In this document: positions 54,295-63,678 of the stretch, piece by piece | Layout of the letters: every line of letters starts with the position of its first letter | How positions within the stretch are numbered: the stretch's first letter is position 1 | Assembly: GCA_040766665.1 (NCBI GenBank) | Contig: JAXGQD010000011.1 | Span: 1-64,000, forward strand | Length of the DNA stretch: 64,000 nucleotides | Source: JAXGQD01 sp040766665 | Lineage (GTDB): Bacteria; Bacillota; Clostridia; Saccharofermentanales; Fastidiosipilaceae | Direction: 5' to 3' | The notes under the pieces: generated by a model | Seen by the model: only the letters and a program-made list of their open reading frames with translations | Told to the model about the DNA's origin: nothing | The model's database searches: none | Translations under genes and position numbers: made by a program

Positions 54295-54676
54295 TTTGTT
54301 CTCCTATTTTGTTGTGTTGCTTCCGCTTTATTTTGTGCCGTCTCGGTGCAAGTTGTGTTTGTTTTACTATTGTTGCGGCAAAAACTTCGTTAATCCAATT
54401 TCTGCCCTTTCGGAGCGGGCGATTTGGAGCGGATTTTGCTGTTTTTATGGCATTTTTTTCGATAATCCAAATGACTGCTTCGATTAACGAAAAAGTGACG
54501 GTGTTTTTTACAAATGACCTGTTTGTGAGCCTGCGAGCCCACTAAATCTTGGATTAGCGCAATTTTTGTCGGATTAGGTCCCTTTCCTTGGATTATCGCA
54601 ATTTTTGCCGGATTAGGCCCCTTTCCATAGATTAGCGCAATTTTTGTCGGATTAATCCTGAGTTGCGCCAAAGACC
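54295..54676. repeat. Intergenic region with 39-bp tandem repeats
   Basis: Three tandem units start near 54549, 54588 and 54627, each like TTGGATTAGCGCAATTTTTG then YCGGATTAG. GATAATCCAA (54456) and GATTAACGAAAAA (54482) are related to the 20.3-kb hairpin. On the minus strand the 39-bp period gives a 13-residue repeat in a short frame, taken as accidental. The guaA promoter should lie in 54295-54440. Confidence 0.7.
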
Positions 54677-55552
54677 CTAATCCAGTAATCGCGCTATGGT
54701 GCCCATCTCGCGTTCGAAGCTCACCCCGCGCATCTGATAATCCGGTTGCAACTGCGTGGTACGCATGGCGCTGCGCACAATCTCATCGGCAAAACCCACC
54801 GCATAATACAAATCTTTGCCCGCATAAAGAGCAGCGGTCAAAGCGCTGGCGTAGAGGTCACCGGTGCCATGCAGATGGAAGGGCAGAAGCTCGCCTTGCT
54901 GCACTTCAATGCCCGTGTCCTGGCCGGCAATGTAGTTATTGATATGGTCTTTGCGGATTATGCCCTTGAGTACGACGTATTTGGCGCCGGTTGCCAGTAA
55001 ACCTTTGAGTAGGGCGGTGACTTCGACGTCCGTGGGGTCCTGGCCTTGGTACTTGCGTCCGGTCAGAATCGCAGCTTCAGTGAGGTTAGGCACCAGCACA
55101 TCGGCCGTATGGGTCAGTTCCGCCATGGCGTCACAGAGTTCTGGGGTATAGGTGGTGTATATTTCGCCGTTGTCGCCCATGACCGGATCCAGAATGCGCA
55201 GGGCATCGGGATAGGTCTGATAGAGCGATTGAATCAGTTCCACTTGCTTTGCAGAGCCCAAGAAACCGCTGTAAATGCCGTCCAACTCAACGTTGATTTT
55301 CTTCCATGATTCCAGGAATGCCGGAAGTGAATCTGTCGTATCTAGAAAGGTGAAATCTTTATATTTGGTATGGGAGGAGAAAACCGCTGTCGGTACGGGG
55401 CAGACGTCGATGCCCGCTGCGGAGAGCACAGGCATGGCGATAGCCAGTGAACAGTTGCCGTAGCCGCAAATATCGTGAACCGCGGCAATGCGGGGGATAT
55501 AGTAGGATGTGCGATTGAAAAGAGTGATCTCGCTTGCTTTTGCCAATTTCAT
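54677..55552 (-). CDS. pdxY: Pyridoxamine kinase
   Basis: Ribokinase-fold B6-vitamer kinase of 291 residues in the salvage of pyridoxal phosphate. AVHDICGYGNCSLAIAMPVL, CPVPTAVFSSHTKY and LDPVMGDNGEIY are characteristic; the anion-hole motif near the C-terminus reads HGTGDLYASAL (family GTGD). GAGG precedes the chosen ATG; four upstream in-frame codons include two further ATGs. Monocistronic, separated from guaA by tandem repeats. Confidence 0.88.
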   Translation of the reverse strand: MKLAKASEITLFNRTSYYIPRIAAVHDICGYGNCSLAIAMPVLSAAGIDVCPVPTAVFSSHTKYKDFTFLDTTDSLPAFLESWKKINVELDGIYSGFLGSAKQVELIQSLYQTYPDALRILDPVMGDNGEIYTTYTPELCDAMAELTHTADVLVPNLTEAAILTGRKYQGQDPTDVEVTALLKGLLATGAKYVVLKGIIRKDHINNYIAGQDTGIEVQQGELLPFHLHGTGDLYASALTAALYAGKDLYYAVGFADEIVRSAMRTTQLQPDYQMRGVSFEREMGTIARLLD

Positions 55553-55687
55553 GTACCTCATCATCTAAAATCAAGGTAATACTAGCGCAGGCATTGCTAA
55601 AAAACAAGAAAACTTGCTTTAAAAGCACGGCAGAATCACTTCATAAGGCATATAATGGCAAAAGACAAAAAGAAGAGGTGTGTGCTA

Positions 55688-56914
55688 ATGGAAGCTTTGA
55701 CTCTGGATAGCTTTAAGGCGGCGCAGGCGGTCCTGGAACCGATTGTATATCGTACGCGTTTAATCAGAAGTCCTTATTTTTCGAATCTATATAACTGTGA
55801 TGTGTACTTTAAGCCGGAAAATATTCAATTGACCGGTGCCTACAAGATTCGCGGTGCCTACTACCGCATCAGTCAATTAAGCGAAGAAGAGCGCCAACAC
55901 GGCCTAATCGCGGCCTCTGCGGGTAATCATGCGCAGGGTGTTGCTCTGGCGGCGCAAATGCACGGTTTGAGATCCTATATTGTGATGCCGACGACGACAC
56001 CGCTGATGAAAGTCAATAACACCAAGGCTTATGGTGCTGAGGTCATCCTCTACGGGGCGACTTACGACGATGCCTGTGAACATGCCATCCAGCTGGCTAA
56101 AGAACAAGGCTTTACCTTTATTCATCCCTTTGATGATTTGACCGTCGCAACAGGCCAGGGCACGATGGCCTTCGATATTTTCGAAGACGAGCCGGATATC
56201 GATACGATACTCGTTCCTGTCGGTGGCGGGGGCTTGGCAACGGGTGTTTCGACTTTGGCTCACCTCCTCAAACCCGATGTGAAAGTTATCGCCGTTGAAC
56301 CGGAAGGTTCGGCTTGTCTCACAGCGGCTTTGGAAGCCGGTGAACCAGTGACTCTACCGAGTATCTCGACCATCGCGGATGGTGTTGCGGTGAAGCATAT
56401 CGGCGATCATCTTTTTCCATATTTGCAAAAGGAAATCAACGAAGTCGCCCTGGTCCCGGACGAAGAACTGGTAGGCGTCTTCCTGGACATGCTGGAACGC
56501 CATAAAATGCTGGTCGAAAATGCAGGTTTGATTTCGGTGGCAGCACTCAAACATATTGATATCGAACCCGGCAGTAAAGTCTGTTGCATCCTCTCAGGCG
56601 GTAACATGGACGTCATTACCATTGCCTCGCTGGTGCAACATGGCTTAATCAACCGCGACCGCGTCTTTACTTTCTCCGTGCTTTTGCCGGACCGACCCGG
56701 TGAGCTGGAGCACATCGCGCATATCGTAGCGAAAGAGCGCGGCAACATTATTCGCCTGGAACACAACCAGTTTGTGAGCATCAACCGCAATGCGGCGGTG
56801 GAACTGAAAGTTACCTTAGAGGCATTCGGTACCACGCATAAGAAACAGATTTTTGCCGCGTTGGAGGCAGAAGGTTATCACGCCGAACAGATCGGTTCCA
56901 GCGTCGTTTACTGA
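55688..56914 (+). CDS. ilvA: Threonine ammonia-lyase with ACT domain
   Basis: PLP enzyme of 408 residues converting threonine to 2-oxobutanoate and ammonia. PLP lysine is K53 in GAYKIRGAYY; SAGNHAQGVALAA and VGGGGLATG bind substrate and phosphate. The C-terminal 75 residues (FSVLLPDRPGELEHIAHIVA) form one ACT domain, the shorter form found in many Bacillota, which fits either isoleucine synthesis or threonine fermentation. AGAGGTG sits 8 bp before the ATG; an ATG 11 codons earlier is less likely. No ilv genes adjoin. Confidence 0.9.
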   Translation: MEALTLDSFKAAQAVLEPIVYRTRLIRSPYFSNLYNCDVYFKPENIQLTGAYKIRGAYYRISQLSEEERQHGLIAASAGNHAQGVALAAQMHGLRSYIVMPTTTPLMKVNNTKAYGAEVILYGATYDDACEHAIQLAKEQGFTFIHPFDDLTVATGQGTMAFDIFEDEPDIDTILVPVGGGGLATGVSTLAHLLKPDVKVIAVEPEGSACLTAALEAGEPVTLPSISTIADGVAVKHIGDHLFPYLQKEINEVALVPDEELVGVFLDMLERHKMLVENAGLISVAALKHIDIEPGSKVCCILSGGNMDVITIASLVQHGLINRDRVFTFSVLLPDRPGELEHIAHIVAKERGNIIRLEHNQFVSINRNAAVELKVTLEAFGTTHKKQIFAALEAEGYHAEQIGSSVVY

Positions 56915-56925
56915 GTATTGTACAG

Positions 56926-58551
56926 ATGCTTTTACTACGCAATCTCATACTCCGTCCGGATGAAGAGGAGTCCAGGCTGCGCGAGCTAATCGCTGCTCGC
57001 TTAGGTGTTCAGAATTTTTCTTATAAGATTTTTCGCCGCTCGATTGATGCCCGGGTAAGACAAGAGGGCACGGTTTTGCTTAATTATCAATGCCTGGTGT
57101 CGCTTGAAGAATCATTCAAAGAAAACAGGATGTCACGATATAAAGACGTCGGAATATATAAGGAAGAAGTCCATAAAATAATCACTGAACAAGCGAAGTA
57201 TAAGAGTAAAAATCGTCCGCTCATCATTGGTTTTGGTCCTGCCGGTCTTTTTGCCGCTTACGCTTTGGCCAAAGCCGGATTGCGACCGGTGGTACTAGAA
57301 CGTGGTGAGCCAATCGACCAACGCAGCGTGACAATCGAGTCATTTTGGCAAGGTCACAGCGCTCTTAATCCGGAGTCCAATGTTCAGTTTGGAGAAGGTG
57401 GAGCCGGGGCATTCTCCGACGGCAAACTCACGTCCCGTTCAAAAGATCCGCGCCAAGAGCTGGTCTTACAAATTTTCCATGAGAACGGAGCCCCTGCAGA
57501 AATTCTCTACCAAAATAAAGCCCATATTGGCACCGACTTACTCAAGCCTATCGTCAGGCAGATGCGCGAGCAGATCATTGTCTGGGGTGGGGAGATTCAT
57601 TTCAATTCTAAAGTTGGCGAGATTATTTTGGATGGGCAACGAAAGATCGTAGGTGTCAAAAGCGTTGAAGGGGAATGGTCATGTGACCAGCTCGTTCTCG
57701 CCATCGGACATAGTGCCAGAGATAGCTTCAGGATGCTCCTGGAAAAGGAAGTGGCGGCTGAAGCCAAGGCTTTTGCCGTTGGATTACGCATCGAACATCC
57801 GCAAGCCCTCATTGATCAGGCGCAGTACGGCGCTTGGGCCGGTCATCCTAATCTGGGGGCAGCGAGCTATAACCTGAGCGTAAAGGCGACAGAACGCGGC
57901 GTCTTTAGTTTTTGTATGTGTCCGGGCGGGCGGGTGATAAATGCCGCATCGGAGCCGGGACGACTGGTGGTCAATGGCATGAGTTACCATGCCCGTGATC
58001 TGGAAAATGCCAATAGCGCGATTCTGGTGACGGTGACACCTGGCGTGGATTTTTCCAATGATGCAACTGCGGGCATACGTTTTCAGGAAGAACTGGAAGA
58101 GCAAGCTTTTATACTGGGTGGTGAGGACTTTAGCGCGCCCATTTGTACGGTCGCGCATTTTCTGGGTGACACAGAAAATCTAAGTCCAGGCACAGTTAAA
58201 TCATCCTATCTTCCACTTACGAAACTCTGCGATTTACGCAATTTTTTCAGCCCTGAGCTGACCGCTGCTTTGCAGCAAGGTCTTAGAGAGATGGGCAAAA
58301 AACTCCCCGTCTTTTCACAAGCCGATGCCATCCTAACGGCCGTAGAAAGCCGATCTTCATCGCCCCTGCGTTTGATTAGAGACAAAGAAACGCTCATGTC
58401 AGTCAACACCCCCGGACTTTACCCCTGCGGTGAGGGTTCCGGTTACGCCGGTGGCATAGTCAGTTCCGCCATTGATGGCTTGAGAATCGCCGAAAAAATC
58501 ATCACAGCCGAGGCTAATTATTCTCATTCCCAAGCAGTCAAAGATACTTGA
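56926..58551 (+). CDS. FAD-dependent dehydrogenase (COG2509)
   Basis: 541-residue flavoprotein. An N-terminal ~85-residue domain (FSYKIFRRSIDARVRQEGTV) precedes the FAD dinucleotide fold (IIGFGPAGLFAAYALA), VQFGEGGAGAFSDGKLTSR, FCMCPGGRVINAASEPG and the closing CGEGSGYAGGIVSSAIDGLR. This layout defines the 'NAD(FAD)-utilizing dehydrogenase' COG2509, widely conserved in Bacillota, function unknown. It starts 11 bp after ilvA, so the two are probably co-transcribed; no strong ribosome site is visible. Confidence 0.88.
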   Translation: MLLLRNLILRPDEEESRLRELIAARLGVQNFSYKIFRRSIDARVRQEGTVLLNYQCLVSLEESFKENRMSRYKDVGIYKEEVHKIITEQAKYKSKNRPLIIGFGPAGLFAAYALAKAGLRPVVLERGEPIDQRSVTIESFWQGHSALNPESNVQFGEGGAGAFSDGKLTSRSKDPRQELVLQIFHENGAPAEILYQNKAHIGTDLLKPIVRQMREQIIVWGGEIHFNSKVGEIILDGQRKIVGVKSVEGEWSCDQLVLAIGHSARDSFRMLLEKEVAAEAKAFAVGLRIEHPQALIDQAQYGAWAGHPNLGAASYNLSVKATERGVFSFCMCPGGRVINAASEPGRLVVNGMSYHARDLENANSAILVTVTPGVDFSNDATAGIRFQEELEEQAFILGGEDFSAPICTVAHFLGDTENLSPGTVKSSYLPLTKLCDLRNFFSPELTAALQQGLREMGKKLPVFSQADAILTAVESRSSSPLRLIRDKETLMSVNTPGLYPCGEGSGYAGGIVSSAIDGLRIAEKIITAEANYSHSQAVKDT

Positions 58552-58583
58552 ATAGGGTACAATGGCTCAAAGTGAGGTGAAGC

Positions 58584-59246
58584 ATGCAAAAGAAAAATAA
58601 ATGGCTGGATTTTGCCACGAAAGAATGGCCGGACTTAAGCTTCCTGCTTTTACTGCTGCTGACCTTTATCGCCTATGGTTTGATGAACCGTGATTGGGGT
58701 AATGCCCATGATTTAAGTATCGTGTGGGATCATCGTCTGCCCCTTTTTCCGCCTGCCATCTTTGTGTATCACCTTTGGGCACCCTCTATTTTTTTCGTAC
58801 TCATTTTGCTTTTCAGTGAAAATCGCAAGGCCTATCGCAGCACGCTCATCAGTCTGGCTTGCGCTGGTGCCTTAGCCTTTACGACGTTTTTCATTTTTAC
58901 GACTCAAGTAGCCCGACCTGTAATTGAATCCGCTAACAGCATGGCTGAGCGGATTTTAGTCCTCACCTATGCCATTGATGCTCCCTTTGCGGGTTTTCCA
59001 TCGTATCATGTTCTGAGTAGCTGTATTATCCTCTATTTTTATCTGAAGTATGGCAAAACCCTCTCTCTCAAAATTTCGCTTTCTCTGTTGATTTTTCTCA
59101 TTTGTGTCTCAACTCTTTTGACAAAGCAGCACGTCCTGGCCGATCTGCTCGGTGGGATAATTTTTACCTACCCTTCCGTTATAATTGGGGTAAGTGTTGA
59201 GAAATGTCTCTCTGACAAAAAAGCGGCTGAGGAGCTCGGCACTTAA
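58584..59246 (+). CDS. PAP2-family membrane phosphatase
   Basis: 220 residues, six membrane helices. AGFPSYHVLSSCII gives the PSxH-like second motif and LLTKQHVLADLLGG the third (TxxxHxxxD), placing catalysis at the outer face on lipid phosphates. The first KX6RP motif is poor. Similar to the inositol-phosphorylceramide-synthase-type PAP2 group. AGTGAGGTGA precedes the ATG. Substrate unknown. Confidence 0.8.
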   Translation: MQKKNKWLDFATKEWPDLSFLLLLLLTFIAYGLMNRDWGNAHDLSIVWDHRLPLFPPAIFVYHLWAPSIFFVLILLFSENRKAYRSTLISLACAGALAFTTFFIFTTQVARPVIESANSMAERILVLTYAIDAPFAGFPSYHVLSSCIILYFYLKYGKTLSLKISLSLLIFLICVSTLLTKQHVLADLLGGIIFTYPSVIIGVSVEKCLSDKKAAEELGT

Positions 59247-59268
59247 ATTAGCCGAGGGAGTAAGGGCA

Positions 59269-60525
59269 TTGCTTAAATTCATACATACTGCTGATTTGCA
59301 TCTTTCGTCTGCGGCCACTTCCGTATCACCTGAAGTGCAGCGCGCGGTAAAGTCAGCCCAGGAAAAATTATTGGCAGATCTGCTGTCGCTTGTAAAAAAT
59401 TAACAGGTGGGGCTATTGCTTTTTGCCGGTGATATCTTTGACAATCCCGAGCCTGATACAAGCAGCCTGAAAATGCTTCAGGATTTTTGTGCTGAGCTCA
59501 GTGAAACGCGCATCTTTTTCGCCCCGGGAAACCATGACCCATACTTTAACGAGGGCATTTGGACCGACCCTGCGTGGACAGAAAATGTACATATTTTTAC
59601 ACCGGAGGCGGAGCGTGTTCGTTTGGAAATAGCCGGGATAGAGCTTTTAATCGATGGGCAGGCTTTCGGTAGCTTTGTAATGAGTGATGAGCTGTTTAAG
59701 CCTGAAGCACTGGACCTTAGCGAACCGATCGCCGGTGAGTTAGCGCAACGTCCTTATCGTATCCTCTTATTGCACGGCGATGTCGTTGCTGAAGGTCAGA
59801 GTTCTGCCTATAACCCTATCCGGCTAAACTCCTTGCGCTATGCCGATTACGATTATTTGGCTTTGGGCCATGTCCATAAAGCGCAGATCCAAATTCTGAA
59901 GTCAAATATGCAAAGAGTGGTATATCCCGGTACTCCGCAAGGTCGCGGCTTTGATGAGCCCGGAAAAACCGGGTTTGTACTGGGTGAGATTTCCAGACAT
60001 GGCAGTGGGCCTTACCAGAGTAAGTGGCATGAACGATCCTTGGCTTCCTTGCTTTTCTTGAAGCTGGATGTTGATGTGACAGACTGCGAGGACAACAAGG
60101 CTATCCTGCAGGCTTGCTTAGAAGCGATGCGCGCTCATTCGGCAGTAGATGAAAACGATTTTTTACGTCACTGCTGGCGCATCAGTTTAAAGGGAAGCAG
60201 GCAAGGAGAAGGAGAGGCTGCGCTCGATTACATCAAACAACAACTTTATCAGAAGGGTGCATTTTATGTACGACTCTATGATTTAAGTTATACAAGTTAT
60301 TCTGCAGAAGCACTTGCTAAGCAAAGTGGTTTTGCGGGCATTCTATATAAGCATTATCAAAATGAATTTTCCAGGCAAAAGAAAGCGGATCCCGAGGTTC
60401 AGCATATCCTAGAAAAAGCCTTGTTTTATGCACTGGCGGCTCACGACAATCGTTTGAGCAAGGATGCGGCAGAACGCGCTTTAGATATCTATAACGATTA
60501 TCTGGCTGAAGGAGGGCTGTCATGA
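59269..60525 (+). pseudogene. yhaO: YhaO-like DNA repair exonuclease, in-frame stop
   Basis: SbcD/Mre11-type metallophosphoesterase of 418 residues when read through. All five motifs stand: HTADLHLSS, FAGDIFDNP, PGNHDPYF, LLHGDV and LGHVHKAQI. A single TAA at 59401-59403 interrupts after LLSLVKN and the same frame goes on QVGLLLFAGDIFD, so a GAA or CAA codon probably mutated or was misread. TTG is the start, with AAGGG and GAGGGAG upstream. It overlaps yhaN by 4 bp (ATGA), the usual nuclease-ATPase pairing. Confidence 0.82.
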
Positions 60526-63500
60526 AAATTCGAGCCGTACACATCGGCGGATTTGGGCGTTGGAGCGAAAAAAGTTTTGACTTTGATGAAGGCTTCAATC
60601 TTGTTTTTGGTCCGAATGAGGCAGGTAAAAGCACCTTGTTGCAGTTTATTCAATATATCTTTTATGGTCTAGGTGATTTAAGAGGAAAAAGCCTCTCTGA
60701 AAAGCCACGTGAACTTTTTTACCCCTGGGGCGGCGAACACTATGGAGGAAGTATTCGTTTCTCACTCATGGGCCGTGAATATAAACTCGATAGAAGTTTT
60801 GGTAAAACAAAGAACTTCGATAAAATCCACTTACTTGATGCCACCACTGGTGAGGCGTTGCCCTTACAAGCCGGACTCGAACCGGGTGAACAGCTATTAA
60901 AGATGAGTCTCAGTGAATTTCGCAACAGCGTGTTTACGGGCCAAAATGCGGCCGCCGTCGCAAATGAAAGTGATATGAAACGGCGCCTGTCAGCGACAAT
61001 GACGGGTTCAGATGCCTTGGTTTCAACGGATGAAATGCTAAAAAAACTCGAGGAGATGCAACGCAGTCTCAGTTCAAACCAACGTCAGGAGTCTATTCTA
61101 AAACGATTACAGAATGCTGAAGCGCAGCTGCTTGAGGAGCAAGCGAAAGCACTGGCTAACGACCGGCAGATTGTGGACCTGCTTGAGCGCATCGAAGAGA
61201 ATGAAAAAAACAAGTCTGCTTTGATAGAAGAGAAAGAAGAACAGCTTTTAAAAGTCGAAGTCGCACAACGTTCGAGTGAGATATCAGGTCTTCGCGAAGG
61301 GATCGCATTGGCAGAAAAACAGGCAGCCTTGCAGGCAGACCTCGCTGTACTTAGTGAGGAGCTGGGCTTGACTGATCAAAGTTTTTCGGAAGCGGGTGTT
61401 GACCTTATTCAATCGCAACTCAATGAATGGGCAAAGAATGACAACACCATACAGAGCATCAACAAGCTGCAAAGTGATTACCATGAAAAACAGTTGCAGC
61501 TGGAAGATGGTGGAAAAACCCGCCGCCGCTTGTCCGTTTTGCAAGAAGCCCTTACAAAGAAGGAGAAGCTCAATCGGGAATGGCAGGCATTAAAAGAACA
61601 AAAAGCAGCGGAATCATTAGCATTTAACGAAGAAAAAAATACGCTGAGCCAGGAAAACAGTGAACGAAAATTACAGTTGGAAAAACTTCGTGCAGTACAC
61701 AAAGCCGAACTTGACACTCTGGAAGATGCCTATCAACAAAAACAGGATCGGACAGCGTTACAGAGTCAATTAGACAAGACTGCTGAAAAACAAGAGGCTG
61801 CCCGAATGCGTTTACAGCTTGCGCGAGAGAATATGGCTGCTGTCATACAAGAAAAAGCCACTTATGAAAAGGAAGAGGGGAAGCTTCAGGAAAGCAATCG
61901 TCGGTTGGCGCAATGGGAAAATGCCTGGGATGAGAACGCAAAACGCGGGAAGTTTTTAATGCTAGGCTTTGCCGTAGCTGTCATTTTGGCCATTGTTGGC
62001 CTTGTCGCCCTCCTTTTCAAAGCTGAAATATGGCCATGGATTGTGTTGCTATCATCCATACTTATTTTTTTATTTAGCATTTGGTATAAGAGCAAGCTTG
62101 CCTTTGAGCGAAAAGACTACGAACACGATAGGGAGCAGTTGCGGAAAAATAATGAGAGACTCTTACATCTCAATTCCTTGCTCGCTGATCAAGAAAAACA
62201 ATTGCAGTGGGCTCAAAGCCAGGAGACCCAAAGCCTAAATGACGTCCGAGAGTTCGGTGACTTAGAAGCTCAAGTTAAGGAGCGTCTATTACAGTTACAA
62301 TCGCAATTCGATTGGCAAGTGGACGAACAAGCACTTTTATCCGAAAAAAGGAGCTTGTTTAATGAAAAAGAGGCTGAACTGGAGAAGGCGATTGCTGAAG
62401 CGGAGCAAATACTGGAAAACAAAGTCTACCGTGTATCCGATATGCTGGATTTGAGCGAAAAGCGCTTGGACTTGGCTGAACAGGTTCTAGCTCAGGAACT
62501 ACAGGCAGATGGCGTGGACCAGGTCGACGATCTCTCGGCTGCCCTGGATAGGGAAAAAGAGAAAATCGCACAACTGGGGCAGATTGGCCAATCATTGGAG
62601 ACTTTAAACGAGCAGTTGCAGGCTGCTGACCTAAACATCGAGCAAGTGAAAATTGAGATCAAAGAGCTTTCCGGAGACCGAGTACGTTCAGTGGATTTCC
62701 AAGAAGCTCAGGAAGACTTCCTGGCCTTGAAACAGGTCTTTGAAGAATATCGCCAAAAGTTGCAGTCTCTAGAACGCCTAAATGACCAAATACGCTTTAA
62801 ACTCGGAGAACGATCGCAAGCGGAGGCTGTATTACAACTATACCTTGCCCAAGATTGGCTGAAAGCGAGAGGTGCAGTCGAAAAGACTTTGACCGACAAA
62901 GAGCGTTCGGAATTGGAAGTGGCGATTATTGAACGAGATGAGCAGATTCAAAAAATCAATGAAAACCTCTGGCGCAACCGCGAACAGGTCAAATCCCTGC
63001 AGTCATTGACGCGTTTACCTGCACAAATCGAACACGAACTCGAACGAAACCAAGCCGCAATGAAGGAAGTCTTGGCTGAAAGCAGGAGTTTGGAATTGGC
63101 ACAGACTTGGATTCGTGAAGCCGACCGTGAACAACGCCTCAGCTTTGGACCGGCGATAAATGATAAGTTTGGAAAAATGCTGAGCGCCCTTAACGGTGAG
63201 GCTCAAACGAAACTACTCTTGAGCAACGATTTCGAGATAAAAGTGGAAGATCCTCAAAGCGGTATTGCGCGTGAACGCGAATACTATAGCGCTGGGAAAA
63301 TGGATCAACTCTACCTCGCTTTGCGACTGGCCATCATCGAAAGTGTCTATATGCAAGAGGATAAGTTGCCACTCATCTTCGATGACAGCTTCGTGCAATT
63401 CGATGGTGCACGCACGCAGAATGCTCTGGACTTTCTTATGCAATTAGCCGGCGAGGAGGGGCTGCAGATTATTTTTAGTACCTGCCATCAAGCTATCTTG

Positions 63501-63551
63501 GATTATGTGAAAGCAAAAAATCAGGCAAAAGTGCTTGAGCTTGGTGCGTAA
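60522..63551 (+). CDS. yhaN: YhaN-like SMC/Rad50-type ATPase
   Basis: 1009 residues. Walker A GPNEAGKST (residues 30-38); long coiled coils (about 180-475 and 530-890); a pair of membrane helices in the middle (about 478-525: FLMLGFAVAVILAIVGLVAL, WIVLLSSILIFLFSI), as in YhaN; signature YYSAGKMDQLYLALRLA near 920 and Walker B LPLIFDDSF near 948. It should form an SbcCD-like complex with YhaO, tethered to the membrane, acting on DNA ends. Start overlaps yhaO. Confidence 0.9.
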   Translation: MKIRAVHIGGFGRWSEKSFDFDEGFNLVFGPNEAGKSTLLQFIQYIFYGLGDLRGKSLSEKPRELFYPWGGEHYGGSIRFSLMGREYKLDRSFGKTKNFDKIHLLDATTGEALPLQAGLEPGEQLLKMSLSEFRNSVFTGQNAAAVANESDMKRRLSATMTGSDALVSTDEMLKKLEEMQRSLSSNQRQESILKRLQNAEAQLLEEQAKALANDRQIVDLLERIEENEKNKSALIEEKEEQLLKVEVAQRSSEISGLREGIALAEKQAALQADLAVLSEELGLTDQSFSEAGVDLIQSQLNEWAKNDNTIQSINKLQSDYHEKQLQLEDGGKTRRRLSVLQEALTKKEKLNREWQALKEQKAAESLAFNEEKNTLSQENSERKLQLEKLRAVHKAELDTLEDAYQQKQDRTALQSQLDKTAEKQEAARMRLQLARENMAAVIQEKATYEKEEGKLQESNRRLAQWENAWDENAKRGKFLMLGFAVAVILAIVGLVALLFKAEIWPWIVLLSSILIFLFSIWYKSKLAFERKDYEHDREQLRKNNERLLHLNSLLADQEKQLQWAQSQETQSLNDVREFGDLEAQVKERLLQLQSQFDWQVDEQALLSEKRSLFNEKEAELEKAIAEAEQILENKVYRVSDMLDLSEKRLDLAEQVLAQELQADGVDQVDDLSAALDREKEKIAQLGQIGQSLETLNEQLQAADLNIEQVKIEIKELSGDRVRSVDFQEAQEDFLALKQVFEEYRQKLQSLERLNDQIRFKLGERSQAEAVLQLYLAQDWLKARGAVEKTLTDKERSELEVAIIERDEQIQKINENLWRNREQVKSLQSLTRLPAQIEHELERNQAAMKEVLAESRSLELAQTWIREADREQRLSFGPAINDKFGKMLSALNGEAQTKLLLSNDFEIKVEDPQSGIAREREYYSAGKMDQLYLALRLAIIESVYMQEDKLPLIFDDSFVQFDGARTQNALDFLMQLAGEEGLQIIFSTCHQAILDYVKAKNQAKVLELGA

Positions 63552-63678
63552 GGTCAAAATAGAGATGTTCTGTTATAGCAAACAATCAGAAGTGAATTTG
63601 TACTCACAATCAGTTACTATAGAACCAGTGATTAATAGACTCTTATGAAGAACAAAAATCAATACGAGGAGAATTACA

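Noticed and set aside
54390..54671. Minus-strand frame with a 13-residue repeat (GPNPTKIALIQGK)
   Set aside because: The 39-bp DNA period is a multiple of three by chance; related repeats elsewhere are non-coding and the frame has no family match.
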